In this document: piece after piece, positions 44,664-53,440 of the stretch
Position numbering within the stretch: the first letter of the stretch is position 1
How the letters are laid out: the number at the start of each line of letters is the position of its first letter
Assembly (NCBI RefSeq): GCF_044597725.1
Contig: NZ_CP139003.1
Location: 248,001 to 312,000 of the forward strand
DNA length: 64,000 nt
Origin: Bermanella sp044597725
Lineage (GTDB): Bacteria > Pseudomonadota > Gammaproteobacteria > Pseudomonadales > Oceanobacteraceae
Direction: 5' to 3'
Notes under the pieces: model-generated
Databases searched by the model: none
Told to the model about the DNA's origin: nothing
Seen by the model: the letters and a program-made list of their open reading frames with translations, nothing else
Made by a program: the position numbers and the translations under genes

Positions 44664-45547
44664 CGCATTTTTTCCACAAACTTTGATATAGAAGCGAGCT
44701 TCTCTGGGTCTTCATCTTCGTATTTAACCTGCATGTTAAACAGCTCGCCGTTAATGCGCTTGTCTGGGCTTTGAACACCGCATACAAAGCAATTTACCCT
44801 AGCCACAATATCTTCTTCTTTACTGACAATATCCACCACCACCTGATCAAATAAAGTAGGCACGCCCTGCTCACGTTTGACCACCAGCATCATCTCACTC
44901 AAGTTTATGTCTTTCACAATACAGCGAAGTTCTTCCCCCGTAGAAAGCCTCACATGGGCTAAAGCAACATTACGAGCCGGCTTCTTGGCAGCAGGCGTTG
45001 ACGGTTTTGCCTGGCCCGCCCCACCGGTTAAAAGACTGGCACTTTGATTTGACGTATCGGCCTGTTGTGCACTGCTAGCGGTACTACCACCACCGCCGGT
45101 TAATAAGCTAGCGCTATCTGTGGATTCTTGTTGAGCTTGGCGGGCAGTTTTCTTAGGGCTGGTTTTATAAAACTTATAAATAAGCCGGGCCAGCTTGGTG
45201 CCAAGTTGCTCGTTATTGAAGGGCTTGCCAATATAATCACTAACACCCGCTTCCACGGCTTTAACGATATGACTTTTTTCACTGCGACTGGTGATCATCA
45301 TAAACGGTACCGTCTTATAATAATCGTCTTCTCGCATCCATTCGAGCAGCTCCAAACCACTCAGGTTGGGCATTTCCCAATCACATAGCAATACATGGAA
45401 GTGTTTACTGCGCATAATCTTTTGCGCTTGCAGTCCGTCTGACGCTTCTTCTACTTTGGCATCGGGATACTGAGCTTTAACCGCTCGCTTGATTAAATCG
45501 CGGATAAAGCTCGCATCATCTACGACTAGGATTTTTAACGCTGTCAT
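44660..45547 (-). CDS. Receiver protein with PilZ-like C-terminal domain
   Basis: About 295 residues from ATG 45547 (MTALKILVVDDASFIRDLIK). Receiver: phospho-Asp in LLCDWEMPNLSGLELLEW (about residue 56), K in IGKPFNNEQLG. A Ser/Gly/Gln-rich linker (about 135-195) contains two near-copies of SASLLTGGGG/SASLLTGGAG. The C-terminal ~100 residues resemble PilZ, with VKDINLSEMMLVVKREQ in place of the D-x-S-x-x-G motif and no clear RxxxR, so c-di-GMP binding is doubtful. The matching gene lies between phoR and phoU in Pseudomonas (PA5364). The partner kinase is unknown. Confidence 0.88.
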   Translation of the reverse strand: MTALKILVVDDASFIRDLIKRAVKAQYPDAKVEEASDGLQAQKIMRSKHFHVLLCDWEMPNLSGLELLEWMREDDYYKTVPFMMITSRSEKSHIVKAVEAGVSDYIGKPFNNEQLGTKLARLIYKFYKTSPKKTARQAQQESTDSASLLTGGGGSTASSAQQADTSNQSASLLTGGAGQAKPSTPAAKKPARNVALAHVRLSTGEELRCIVKDINLSEMMLVVKREQGVPTLFDQVVVDIVSKEEDIVARVNCFVCGVQSPDKRINGELFNMQVKYEDEDPEKLASISKFVEKMR

Positions 45548-45642
45548 GGCAAGTACTGCCCTCATCCGTTACCACGTGGCTTCTATTTAGCCTAGCACAG
45601 GATTTGAGTGACCATTGAGCATTGCTGCATTAACAGAATAAA

Positions 45643-46446
45643 TTAGAGAGCTTGTGGCGCCAAACGTAAGTAGCGATCACTGGTATGCATCTGAAACACC
45701 TTAACGTGCCGGAATTGAAGGTCGTACTGACAAAGCTGTTGCACCGATTCACGAATAGCATCGGGGACATCCAAGCCAATATAAATAGCCACCACGGCCT
45801 CCTTGGGGACACTAAAATAATGCCGATGGTGATCTTTCTTTTGTGCAATACGCTTGGGGCGAATGAGACGCCATTCCTGCTCGTAACGATAGTGTTCTGG
45901 GCGCCTAAGCAAAGCCGGAAACGGGTTTTCTTTACTGGGAAACTCAGGACGCGCGTCATCGTATTCAAGCGCGGCAAACAACTGCGGACCACCGGCGTAT
46001 TGCGCTTGAGTAAAAAAATCATGCTCAACATTCCACTGCACGGCCAATGCTGTGTGTTCCTCTGCATGAAGTTGCCAAATGGCGTCATGCTCAATATGGC
46101 GAAATAAACGCAACATACAGGCTTTTTCATAATAGGCTTGGTGTTTAGCCGCAGGAGTCTGCTGTTTTGCTTTATGGGAATGCAATTGCGCTTCAATTTT
46201 CTCACGATTTTGTAATGCTTGCTGACAATAATACTCCCGACTCACCATGGCCTGTATATGAGGCTCAAGTTCATCGTACAATTCTGCTACAGCTTGGGTG
46301 AACTCACCTTCAGACATGGGCTGCTGCGGTTGAGTAATAACCTCGTGATGGAACAAAAAAGGATCTTTAAGATCAGACAAAGTAGAAAAAGGGACCCAGC
46401 GTTTTTTAAATAACGACAGTGATTTGCAGGATAAAAAACTATACAT
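45643..46446 (-). CDS. DUF2971 family protein
   Basis: A 267-residue cytoplasmic protein. Start MYSFLSCKSLSLFKKRW; then WVPFSTLSDLKDPFLFHHEV, a helical Gln-rich middle (about 50-110), and the DUF2971 C-terminal signature EHYRYEQEWRLIRPKRIAQK followed by VPKEAVVAIYIGLDVP. The family is poorly characterised and often found in accessory regions near defence or mobile genes, although no such genes are seen here. Confident in the family, not in any function. Confidence 0.82.
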   Translation of the reverse strand: MYSFLSCKSLSLFKKRWVPFSTLSDLKDPFLFHHEVITQPQQPMSEGEFTQAVAELYDELEPHIQAMVSREYYCQQALQNREKIEAQLHSHKAKQQTPAAKHQAYYEKACMLRLFRHIEHDAIWQLHAEEHTALAVQWNVEHDFFTQAQYAGGPQLFAALEYDDARPEFPSKENPFPALLRRPEHYRYEQEWRLIRPKRIAQKKDHHRHYFSVPKEAVVAIYIGLDVPDAIRESVQQLCQYDLQFRHVKVFQMHTSDRYLRLAPQAL

Positions 46447-46863
46447 GGGCCCAATACGCTCGATTTGTCCTTTTAAATAGCCTAGATGAAAAATTGGATA
46501 GTCACATCCTTACGATATTCGCCATTTACCGTGTAAGCATTTTCCTACAAGCCCTGTGCGACATGACAAGTTTATCGTGCAGGCGATATCTACCTAGCAC
46601 AAATTAACCAGCTGTAATGCCTATGTAGACTAAACCGCGGCATTTCTTGTCCAAAAAGCCAAGAATAAAGTGTGAGAAAAGACCTATTCGCTGTGGAAAA
46701 AACAGGTAAAGTGAATCTCGTTGTTCAGGGACGAACACACGGACAAGCTGATTAGGATGATCGGTAACACGGAAGTCCAAACGGAATGATAAGACTGCCA
46801 TTGGATGGTGGACCTAGGGTGCTCAGACAGGTTATGGCAGGATGCTACGACCTGTCTTCTCTT
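46447..46863. other. Non-coding stretch, nothing clear seen
   Basis: No gene, RNA or promoter stands out in this 417-bp stretch. A 65-codon minus-strand ORF (46604-46801) has no similarity I know and no ribosome-binding site. Confidence 0.5.
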
Positions 46864-47625
46864 TTACCATAGTTTATTCAGCCACATCGCCAAACGCCAC
46901 GCCGCTAAACTTAGTTGCCGTTTGTTTATCTCATCCGCTTTTTCTAAATACGCATCACTCACTTCTTGGTTTTCGTCTGCTTTATATACCCAATGTTTAA
47001 CCAGCCCATGGCTATGGGTTGCCCATAATTCCGGTGTTCCTACTTCAACACCACTAGGCACCTGCATAATCTTTGTGGCCCCGGTTTGCCACTCCTCAGA
47101 CAAGCGTTTGGGCAATATATGATCCCAAAACTTATGTAAGTTTATCCGAGAACCTTTGTATTTAACGTCATACCAATTTCCCCCGCGATCATGACTGAAA
47201 CCCGCATGCAGGGGCTGGTGCAGATCCGCAATTAGGTGAATTAACATGCGCAAGCCAACCACCTGTTCCTGCTGAGAATCAGACTGGGCATGACCACTGT
47301 ATTTATGAATGGCCTCAACAACACATTGGCTATCGGCACAGTCTCTTTGCTTATTATACTGGCTTGCGCCCTTTGCTAAGTTAACGTAATGCAACGGCTT
47401 TAAGTAGTTGAACTCTGGATTGCTCTTTATGTGATCGGCCCACACGGATGCATCAATAAAGTCTTCTTTTCCAAAGCCTAATATTTGCTGCACCTTGTGT
47501 TTAGCATAGGGTGATAATTGTGGCCACGCTGCCGCGGCCACCATTTTGTGACCTAAATCGCCATAGGCCAGTGTGTAGTTGCTACTAATAAGCAGTAAGA
47601 ATGTTGCGAATAAACGTTTAATCAT
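46864..47625 (-). CDS. S1/P1 family nuclease, secreted
   Basis: A 253-residue zinc-dependent nuclease with signal peptide (LFATFLLLISSNYTLA). The zinc ligands are in YGDLGHKMV, DASVWADHIK, LHYVNLAKG, LIHLIADLHQPLH, and INLHKFWDHIL. The mature N-terminal residue, which ligates zinc through its amino group in P1/S1, would be Tyr (AYGDLGH) rather than the usual Trp. S1/P1 enzymes cut single-stranded DNA and RNA. Located in the accessory block next to the phosphate regulon, so it may release phosphate from external nucleic acids; this is inference. Confidence 0.9.
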   Translation of the reverse strand: MIKRLFATFLLLISSNYTLAYGDLGHKMVAAAAWPQLSPYAKHKVQQILGFGKEDFIDASVWADHIKSNPEFNYLKPLHYVNLAKGASQYNKQRDCADSQCVVEAIHKYSGHAQSDSQQEQVVGLRMLIHLIADLHQPLHAGFSHDRGGNWYDVKYKGSRINLHKFWDHILPKRLSEEWQTGATKIMQVPSGVEVGTPELWATHSHGLVKHWVYKADENQEVSDAYLEKADEINKRQLSLAAWRLAMWLNKLW

Positions 47626-47664
47626 ATTTTTATTATTGTTATTTCTTAGTTGATGAGTGACCTG

Positions 47665-47988
47665 TCATTTGTGGTAGCGCTCAGCCAATACGCCCAACAC
47701 AACAAACGCCGTTACCACCACAGGTGCAAAGTAAATGTTAGGTAGCGTCAGTATCAAAGCATTTAGTTGACCCGACCCCCAAACGGTTATCGCACCATAC
47801 CCTAAAGTACATAGCAGAATAAACGCTGAAATGCGTAAAACCATAGGATAGGGTTTAACAAATACCCTAACCACGCGATTAATGCTATCGCCATAAATAA
47901 CTAGAAGTGTCGCCACAAATGCCACGGCCATTTCCGCGCTATAAGGTTTAAGCCAAGCAGAAGCATCGTTTAGTAGTGAATAAAGCAT
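47665..47988 (-). CDS. DUF3392 family membrane protein
   Basis: A 107-residue inner-membrane protein with three helices: YSAEMAVAFVATLLVIYGDS, LRISAFILLCTLGYGAITVW, and YFAPVVVTAFVVLGVLAER. The arrangement and the segment INRVVRVFVKPYPMVLRI match DUF3392. The family has no known function. Upstream of the S1/P1 gene on the same strand, 39 nt apart, so possibly co-transcribed with it. Confidence 0.88.
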   Translation of the reverse strand: MLYSLLNDASAWLKPYSAEMAVAFVATLLVIYGDSINRVVRVFVKPYPMVLRISAFILLCTLGYGAITVWGSGQLNALILTLPNIYFAPVVVTAFVVLGVLAERYHK

Positions 47989-48268
47989 TTTGATTAATCC
48001 TTATGAGAGAAATCTAAGCATAGACAAATGGATTGTGCTTTTTTGTAATATTAAGTATTGACGGTTTTACTACTGGCTGACAATAGCCCATATAAGCCAT
48101 TGTTTTTTATAAATAAAATTTGAATATCTCTATTTTTACAAACAGTTAAGTACATCTTTTTGATTGTTTCTTTTTTCTGCTCATAGCGCTTTTATCTAAG
48201 CAAACCCAGCCAATTAGAACAGTCTGTGTCACACTTCACATATCGATTTTTAGAACGGATTGTCTCAT
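47989..48268. other. AT-rich divergent intergenic region
   Basis: This 280-bp, strongly AT-rich stretch separates the DUF3392 gene from the MshEN-like gene, which diverge from it. Regulatory signals for both should lie here; I can assign no particular motif. Confidence 0.45.
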
Positions 48269-48766
48269 ATGCAACCTATTAGACTTGGCAGTTTGTTAAA
48301 ACAGAAAGGCTTAATCAGCGAGAAGCAACTATCCGCCGCGTTGGTCTACCAGCAGCATCAGCAGGTGCCGTTGGGTGTGGCTTTGGTGCAAATGGGTATT
48401 GCTAGCGAAAGCCAAATCCGCCGCGCACTGCGCAAACAGACACGCTTACGGGTTTGGGCCGCATTTGTCGCCATATTTGCCTGCCCATTTGGCGTATGCC
48501 AAGCGCAAAGCCAAATTGAAGATTTACCTCAGTATAGCTACACCAGTGTGGCTGATACGTTTTATCCAGACGCAAGTGAATTCGACGGCTATGCCATGGG
48601 TGCCACCGATGGCTTAGACCTACTGCAAGTTGCCAGTGCCAGTGCTTGGTGCTTATCTCAAGGCATGGTGTCGAGTGAACTGGAAATTCGTGATATTCCC
48701 GTGCACTTAAACCTTACTACAGGGGAAAGCGATTCCTACAATGTTAATCTCAGTGTGCGTTTTTAA
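48269..48766 (+). CDS. MshEN-like domain membrane protein
   Basis: About 165 residues from ATG 48269; a TTG at 48260 is also possible. Residues ~3-55 form two MshEN-type repeats: RLGSLLKQKGLISEKQLSAA with LVYQ, then LGVALVQMGIASESQIRRAL. These are the c-di-GMP-binding half-motifs known from MshE and GspE/PilB-type ATPases. A membrane helix (RVWAAFVAIFACPFGVCQA) and a ~85-residue exported-looking domain with VHLNLTTGESDSYNVNLSVR follow. No ATPase domain is present. I know no described family of this layout. It is encoded 191 nt before a secreted lipase, so a secretion-related role is possible. Confidence 0.78.
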   Translation: MQPIRLGSLLKQKGLISEKQLSAALVYQQHQQVPLGVALVQMGIASESQIRRALRKQTRLRVWAAFVAIFACPFGVCQAQSQIEDLPQYSYTSVADTFYPDASEFDGYAMGATDGLDLLQVASASAWCLSQGMVSSELEIRDIPVHLNLTTGESDSYNVNLSVRF

Positions 48767-48957
48767 TTAACGCACACTCTTTTCCTCTCCATTTCCAACC
48801 CCGTTAGTCCCCCTCTGTTTGGCGTTTTCTGTCACACCCATATGGACGATGGTGGAAAGCCCTCCAAACTTTATAGTATCAAATAGGCTAGCAAGACTGG
48901 CCAGGTCCACGCTTTGCCCCGTGGAATCATAAAAATAAAAATAAATGGAGGCCCAAT

Positions 48958-49905
48958 ATGCGTGCTCTTTTAGCCGTCATATGTGTGTTGACCCTAACTA
49001 TCTCATCTTCCAGCGCCTTTGCTTGGTGGGGCTATACCAAAACCAAACATCCTATTATGTTGGTACATGGTGTGGCGGGCTGGGATAGCCTAGGAAATAT
49101 TGTGGATCACTTTTATGGTATCCCTTACGCCTTAACCTCTGATGGTGCCAAGGTATGTATTGCATCGGTTAGTAGTTTTCACTCAAGTTTTGAACGCGCT
49201 GCGCAACTCGCTGGGCAAGTAAAACAATGTGCCGAACATTATGGCACAGGAAAAGTGAACATTATGGCCCACTCTCAAGGTTCACCTACATCACGTATCC
49301 TGCTGAACTACGGGGATTACAGTAAGTACATTGCTTCGATAACATCCATTAATGGGGTTAACAAAGGCTCTAAAGTTGCCGACTTCATTCGCGGTGTTCT
49401 TCCCGCTGGTAGTGTGGCAGAGACGTCTGTTTCTTCCGTTGTGAATGCGGTGGGCGATTTTATTGATGCCATATCATCTAATGGTCAAGACTTACGTCAA
49501 GACTCATTAGAAGCTCTGGAAACTCTAACAACCCCAGGCACAGCCGATGTTAATGCGTATACGCCCTGGGGTGTAAATACCAGCAGCTACTGTGCAAAAA
49601 GTGGCGAAAACCACACCATTAAGGGAAGAAATATCAAACTTTTTTCTTGGACTGGTAACGATCCAACCACCAATATTTTTGATGCCACGGATGCATTATT
49701 TGCCATCACCCATCAAGTATTTGGTAATGAAAAAAGCGACGGTATGGTTGGCGTTTGTTCAACGTACCTAGGCCAAGTTATTGGTGATAGTTATCACCTA
49801 AACCACGCGGATGCCATTAACCACGTTTTTGGTACCCATGGTTGGACTGAACCTAAAACGTTATTCAAAAAACACGCGAACCGCCTAAAAGGAAAAGGCC
49901 TGTAA
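48958..49905 (+). CDS. lipA: Secreted triacylglycerol lipase (family I)
   Basis: A 315-residue lipase with a signal peptide (cleavage near AFA/WWGY). It is an alpha/beta hydrolase of the Pseudomonas LipA type. The oxyanion loop is HGVAGWDSLG. The nucleophile elbow is NIMAHSQGSPTS (Ser106), where Ala replaces the usual first Gly. The acid is Asp261 in DGMVGVCST and the base His283 in YHLNHADAIN. Cys212 and Cys267 probably form the conserved disulfide. Such lipases need a foldase and type II secretion; the foldase gene follows. AATGGAGG lies before the ATG. Confidence 0.92.
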   Translation: MRALLAVICVLTLTISSSSAFAWWGYTKTKHPIMLVHGVAGWDSLGNIVDHFYGIPYALTSDGAKVCIASVSSFHSSFERAAQLAGQVKQCAEHYGTGKVNIMAHSQGSPTSRILLNYGDYSKYIASITSINGVNKGSKVADFIRGVLPAGSVAETSVSSVVNAVGDFIDAISSNGQDLRQDSLEALETLTTPGTADVNAYTPWGVNTSSYCAKSGENHTIKGRNIKLFSWTGNDPTTNIFDATDALFAITHQVFGNEKSDGMVGVCSTYLGQVIGDSYHLNHADAINHVFGTHGWTEPKTLFKKHANRLKGKGL

Positions 49906-49929
49906 TACTCAAACCAACTTCCTTTGGAA

Positions 49930-49953
49930 GGCAGCTCAAGTATTTGGGCTGTC
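49930..49953 (+). terminator. Terminator-like hairpin between lipase and foldase
   Basis: GGCAGCTC and GGGCTGTC pair around an 8-nt loop (two wobble pairs) and are followed by TTTCTTATTG. It is a weak terminator and could act as an attenuator lowering foldase expression relative to lipase. A second small hairpin (CTTCC/GGAAG) immediately precedes it. Confidence 0.5.
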
Positions 49954-49980
49954 TTTCTTATTGTTTACGGGGTGATATAT

Positions 49981-51021
49981 ATGAAAATAGGTTTTACCGC
50001 ACTTGCTGTAGTAGCTGTATTAGGTAGTGCATGGTTTTTTAACCAAGAGACGGTTACGGTTTACAAGTCTCCAAGCATGCAACAACCCTCGGCAAACCCA
50101 ATGCGAGGTGCGCCTGAATTAGTGACGTCTGTAGAAACCAAGGACCTGGATTTTAGCGAGTTAGATACACCGTTTTCCCCCGATAGCATTGATACGGAAA
50201 TTGATGGGCGTTTGCGTACAGACGAATACGGCGACCTAATCATCGATACCGAACTAAAAGCATTTTTTGATTATTTTCTTAGCTCTGTGGGTATTGTTAC
50301 GCCACAACAGGCCATTCGCCGAATTAAACTGCATATAGCCCATGATTTACCCGAGAAAGCAGCACAACAAGCCATAGCAACACTGACGAACTACCTAGCC
50401 TTTAAAGAAGCCAGTATAGACTTAATGGCACAGCCCATTGATACCCAGCGTACGGAACGGGATGAGCGTTATCGTCATGAACAGCTAAAATACGCACTCA
50501 CCGAATTAAAAGCCTTGCGTAGAGAATATATGGGGAATACTGACGCCACCGCGTTTTTCTTAGATGAAGAAGCATACGGTGATTACACTATTCAAACCCA
50601 GTCCATTGCTTTAAATGAGCAGTTAAGCGAGCAAGAAAAGCAGCAACAACGAAAACTTGCCCAGTCGCAACTACCCGAGCATATGCGTGAGCATGTGGTT
50701 AAACAGGAAGAACAAGCAAAGCGCTCTCAAGCTCTAAATGAATTACTAGCACGCTCTCCCTCAAATGCTGAATTCTCCGATTTTGTATACAAGCACTACA
50801 GTGCTGAAGAAGCTGCACGATTAGTGAGCCATTATCAAAAAGAGTATCAATTTCGTACGACTTATGAACGCTACCGCGAGGCTATTAGCCACCTACAAAC
50901 CCAAGACTTAAGCGAAAAACAGATTCAACAGGAAAAACAAAACATTGCCCAACAATACTTTGATGGACCCGATCTATCCAAAGCTCAAGCAATGGACAGC
51001 GGCCTTGCTCAATCACAGTAA
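49981..51021 (+). CDS. lifO: Lipase-specific foldase (steric chaperone)
   Basis: About 346 residues from ATG 49981, with GGGGTGATATAT upstream; a GTG-less longer reading from 49924 adds a sequence that reads as leader RNA. A single N-terminal membrane anchor (GFTALAVVAVLGSAWFF) places the protein in the periplasm. It is followed by a long helical domain. The foldase signature RxxFDY(F/C)LSxxGE appears as LKAFFDYFLSSVGI (about residue 85), with the first Arg changed to Lys. It folds LipA before type II secretion. Acidic and Gln/Glu-rich with coiled-coil stretches, ending DSGLAQSQ. Confidence 0.92.
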   Translation: MKIGFTALAVVAVLGSAWFFNQETVTVYKSPSMQQPSANPMRGAPELVTSVETKDLDFSELDTPFSPDSIDTEIDGRLRTDEYGDLIIDTELKAFFDYFLSSVGIVTPQQAIRRIKLHIAHDLPEKAAQQAIATLTNYLAFKEASIDLMAQPIDTQRTERDERYRHEQLKYALTELKALRREYMGNTDATAFFLDEEAYGDYTIQTQSIALNEQLSEQEKQQQRKLAQSQLPEHMREHVVKQEEQAKRSQALNELLARSPSNAEFSDFVYKHYSAEEAARLVSHYQKEYQFRTTYERYREAISHLQTQDLSEKQIQQEKQNIAQQYFDGPDLSKAQAMDSGLAQSQ

Positions 51022-51041
51022 CTGGTGCAAAATCCAGCGCA

Positions 51042-52730
51042 ATGCGCGAACACAAACCTTACGAAAATGAAATAAACCGTATACTGTCCTTACTCAATGA
51101 AGGACGGTATGCCTTTGGGTTTCCCAAAACCCTGGAACAGCGCTACGGGCAATACTTAAAAAAGCGCATACTGCAACGCGTACCCGCGGTTGGTATTTCA
51201 AGTGTACTGTTTATTTTAATATTTTGTGTATTGGATATTTTCTTTTTACCCCATGATATCGCTACCCTAACGGTTTCGGTTCGCCTATTACTTACCATAC
51301 CCCTTATCACCATTGCCTGTTTATGGCTGTACTTTAAACCGCCTAGCTTTTATTTATGGATTTATTCCGCTGTATTTTTATTAGTTGGCTTGTCTGTGGT
51401 TTGGATTATCTGGTTTACCCATAACCAAGGGGTATGGCTCCCCTACGAAGGGCTGATGATTATTATGACCTATGGCTTTGTAGTAATGGGACTGCCATTG
51501 GTGTTAGCGTCTACGCTCAACGGCATTATGGTTATGGCTTACGCAGTAAGTGAACCACTCTATGATGTTAACTTCCCAGTTTATGTTAATAACCTAACGT
51601 TTTTGCTGGCTATGTATGGTGCCGGCATCGTGAGCGCGTGGATTCTTACCTATGCGCAACGGGGGCAGTTCCTTCACCAGCACATGCTTAAGCTTAATCA
51701 AAAACAAGCACAAGCCGAAATCGATTCTAGAAATCGCTATTTAGCGGCGGCCAGTCACGACCTGCGCCAACCTATGCAAGCAATTGATATGATGGTAGAT
51801 AGCCTAGCAAAAGATACGGCCGATACCCGCATACATAAACTGAAAACCGCATCAAAATCGTTATCCAGTATGTTTACTCAGTTGCTGGATATGTCCCGCA
51901 TCAACCTCAACTTAGTCGAAATAACTCCGCAAACTATTCACCTAAGTTCTTTTATCGACAGTATTCTTGTTCCATTTAAGGTAAAAGCAGAAAAACAAGG
52001 TATTGAGCTCACGGTAGATGTTGATAATGAATATTATGTCAGTTCTGACCCTGCCGCCTTGCAACGTATTATTAGTAATTTATTGCAAAATGCACTTACT
52101 CATAGTGGTGCCACAAACATACATATTCAGTGCCGAACTTGGCAAGAAGATACAGTTTTAGTTATAAAAGATAATGGCTGTGGTATTCCCGAAGAGGAGC
52201 ATAATAATATTTTTTCAGCTTTTTCACGTTTACCTAATCAACAAGGTGGAGGGTTAGGATTAGGCTTAGCCATTGTCAAAGAACTCACCTCTCGGTTGAA
52301 TCATGACCTCAAGCTAATTAATGACAATGGCGCCAAGTTTATTTTAAGTTTGCCTAGAACTTCAGCCACGCAAAAACCCGCAACTCATAATGATATTTTA
52401 ATTGTTGAAGATGACGGTGGTGTACTGTCGCAATATCAGCAATGGTTTATACGTTGGGGGTGGGATGTTCATGTTGCTTATTCGTTGGAACAAGCAATGA
52501 GTTACTTACCGCTTAAACCAACGTGGATATTATCTGATATGTATTTATCCGATGGCACTGCGCAGCAACTATTTCAAACCGTGGAATCCATGGAAGATTA
52601 TCAACCCAAAGGCATACTAGTTTCAGGTAGTCATCATACCGATGTAGAAGATACGGCACAGCTATATAAACTTGTACGCTTACATAAACCGGTTAGTCCG
52701 TCACGTCTACGCAGTGTGCTTCTAGATTAA
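51042..52730 (+). CDS. Hybrid histidine kinase with multi-helix membrane sensor
   Basis: A 562-residue protein. Five or six membrane helices (about 40-205) form an unusual sensor without an extracellular domain. HisKA: RYLAAASHDLRQPMQAIDMM (about residue 235); HATPase: IIVSNLLQNALTH-type N box (IISNLLQNALTHSGA), DNGCGIPE and GGGLGLGLAIVKEL. The C-terminal receiver (about 445-562) has acidic residues IVEDDGG, Asp in LSDMYLSDGTAQQ and Lys in RLHKPVSPS. It is 20 nt downstream of the foldase gene and converges on a LuxR regulator, so the two probably form one phosphorelay. Confidence 0.93.
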   Translation: MREHKPYENEINRILSLLNEGRYAFGFPKTLEQRYGQYLKKRILQRVPAVGISSVLFILIFCVLDIFFLPHDIATLTVSVRLLLTIPLITIACLWLYFKPPSFYLWIYSAVFLLVGLSVVWIIWFTHNQGVWLPYEGLMIIMTYGFVVMGLPLVLASTLNGIMVMAYAVSEPLYDVNFPVYVNNLTFLLAMYGAGIVSAWILTYAQRGQFLHQHMLKLNQKQAQAEIDSRNRYLAAASHDLRQPMQAIDMMVDSLAKDTADTRIHKLKTASKSLSSMFTQLLDMSRINLNLVEITPQTIHLSSFIDSILVPFKVKAEKQGIELTVDVDNEYYVSSDPAALQRIISNLLQNALTHSGATNIHIQCRTWQEDTVLVIKDNGCGIPEEEHNNIFSAFSRLPNQQGGGLGLGLAIVKELTSRLNHDLKLINDNGAKFILSLPRTSATQKPATHNDILIVEDDGGVLSQYQQWFIRWGWDVHVAYSLEQAMSYLPLKPTWILSDMYLSDGTAQQLFQTVESMEDYQPKGILVSGSHHTDVEDTAQLYKLVRLHKPVSPSRLRSVLLD

Positions 52731-52735
52731 TGGCT

Positions 52736-53335
52736 TCAATTAATTAAATGATATTTTTGCGCAACACTCACGCACTGAGTGCGCGTATTAACATCGAGTA
52801 TGGCAAACAGTGCACGCAAATGTGTTTTTACCGTGGCCTCACTCATATCAAGTTCGCGGCAAATTGCTTTATTAGGCAAACCCTCCGCCAATAGTTTTAA
52901 CACCTGTGTTTGTCTTGGCGTAATTTCAATATTTTCGGTATTGGCTAAATCATATGGAAAGAAGCATTCACCTTCTAACATTGTGCAAATGGCTAACGTA
53001 AGTGCATCGTTATCAATGGATTTTTTTACAAAACCCAACGCCCCTAAACGCTTACACTGCACAATATTAAAATCATCTTCGGCGGCCGATAATATAGCCA
53101 CAGGAAAAGGGCCATGAATAGACTTGAGAGATTGCCAAAGCTCAATGCCAGATTCATCCCTTAAATTTAGATCGATTAGCGATAAATCGATATCGGGATT
53201 TTCTTTTAGGGCTTGGTTGGCTGCTTTGTAATCCGTTGCTTTAAGTACTATTACCTCGTCCAGATGAGATTGCATAATCAATTCAAGTCCATCGAGATAC
53301 ACTTGATGATCATCAATAATCAGGATTTTATTCAT
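52736..53335 (-). CDS. LuxR-family response regulator
   Basis: A 199-residue NarL/FixJ-type regulator. Receiver: ILIIDDHQVYLDGLELIMQS, phospho-Asp in LSLIDLNLRDESGIEL (about residue 53), Lys in LGFVKKSIDNDAL. The LuxR helix-turn-helix near the C-terminus reads ITPRQTQVLKLLAEGLPNKA and MSEATVKTHLRALFAILDVN. It is convergent with the hybrid kinase (5-nt gap), the likely partner. Its targets could include the lipase region, but no site is proven. Confidence 0.94.
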   Translation of the reverse strand: MNKILIIDDHQVYLDGLELIMQSHLDEVIVLKATDYKAANQALKENPDIDLSLIDLNLRDESGIELWQSLKSIHGPFPVAILSAAEDDFNIVQCKRLGALGFVKKSIDNDALTLAICTMLEGECFFPYDLANTENIEITPRQTQVLKLLAEGLPNKAICRELDMSEATVKTHLRALFAILDVNTRTQCVSVAQKYHLIN

Positions 53336-53440
53336 AGGGCACTATTTTTATTTTTTTAAATTATACCTTATGAAGGCTCCTGGAATTGGAAGTTTAGCGC
53401 CAATTTAAAAAGATAATGCGCTTATTCCACTTCAAGACCA

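Noticed and set aside
46604..46801. 65-codon minus-strand ORF between DUF2971 and S1/P1 genes
   Set aside because: No ribosome-binding site and no recognisable family; could be chance or a decayed fragment.
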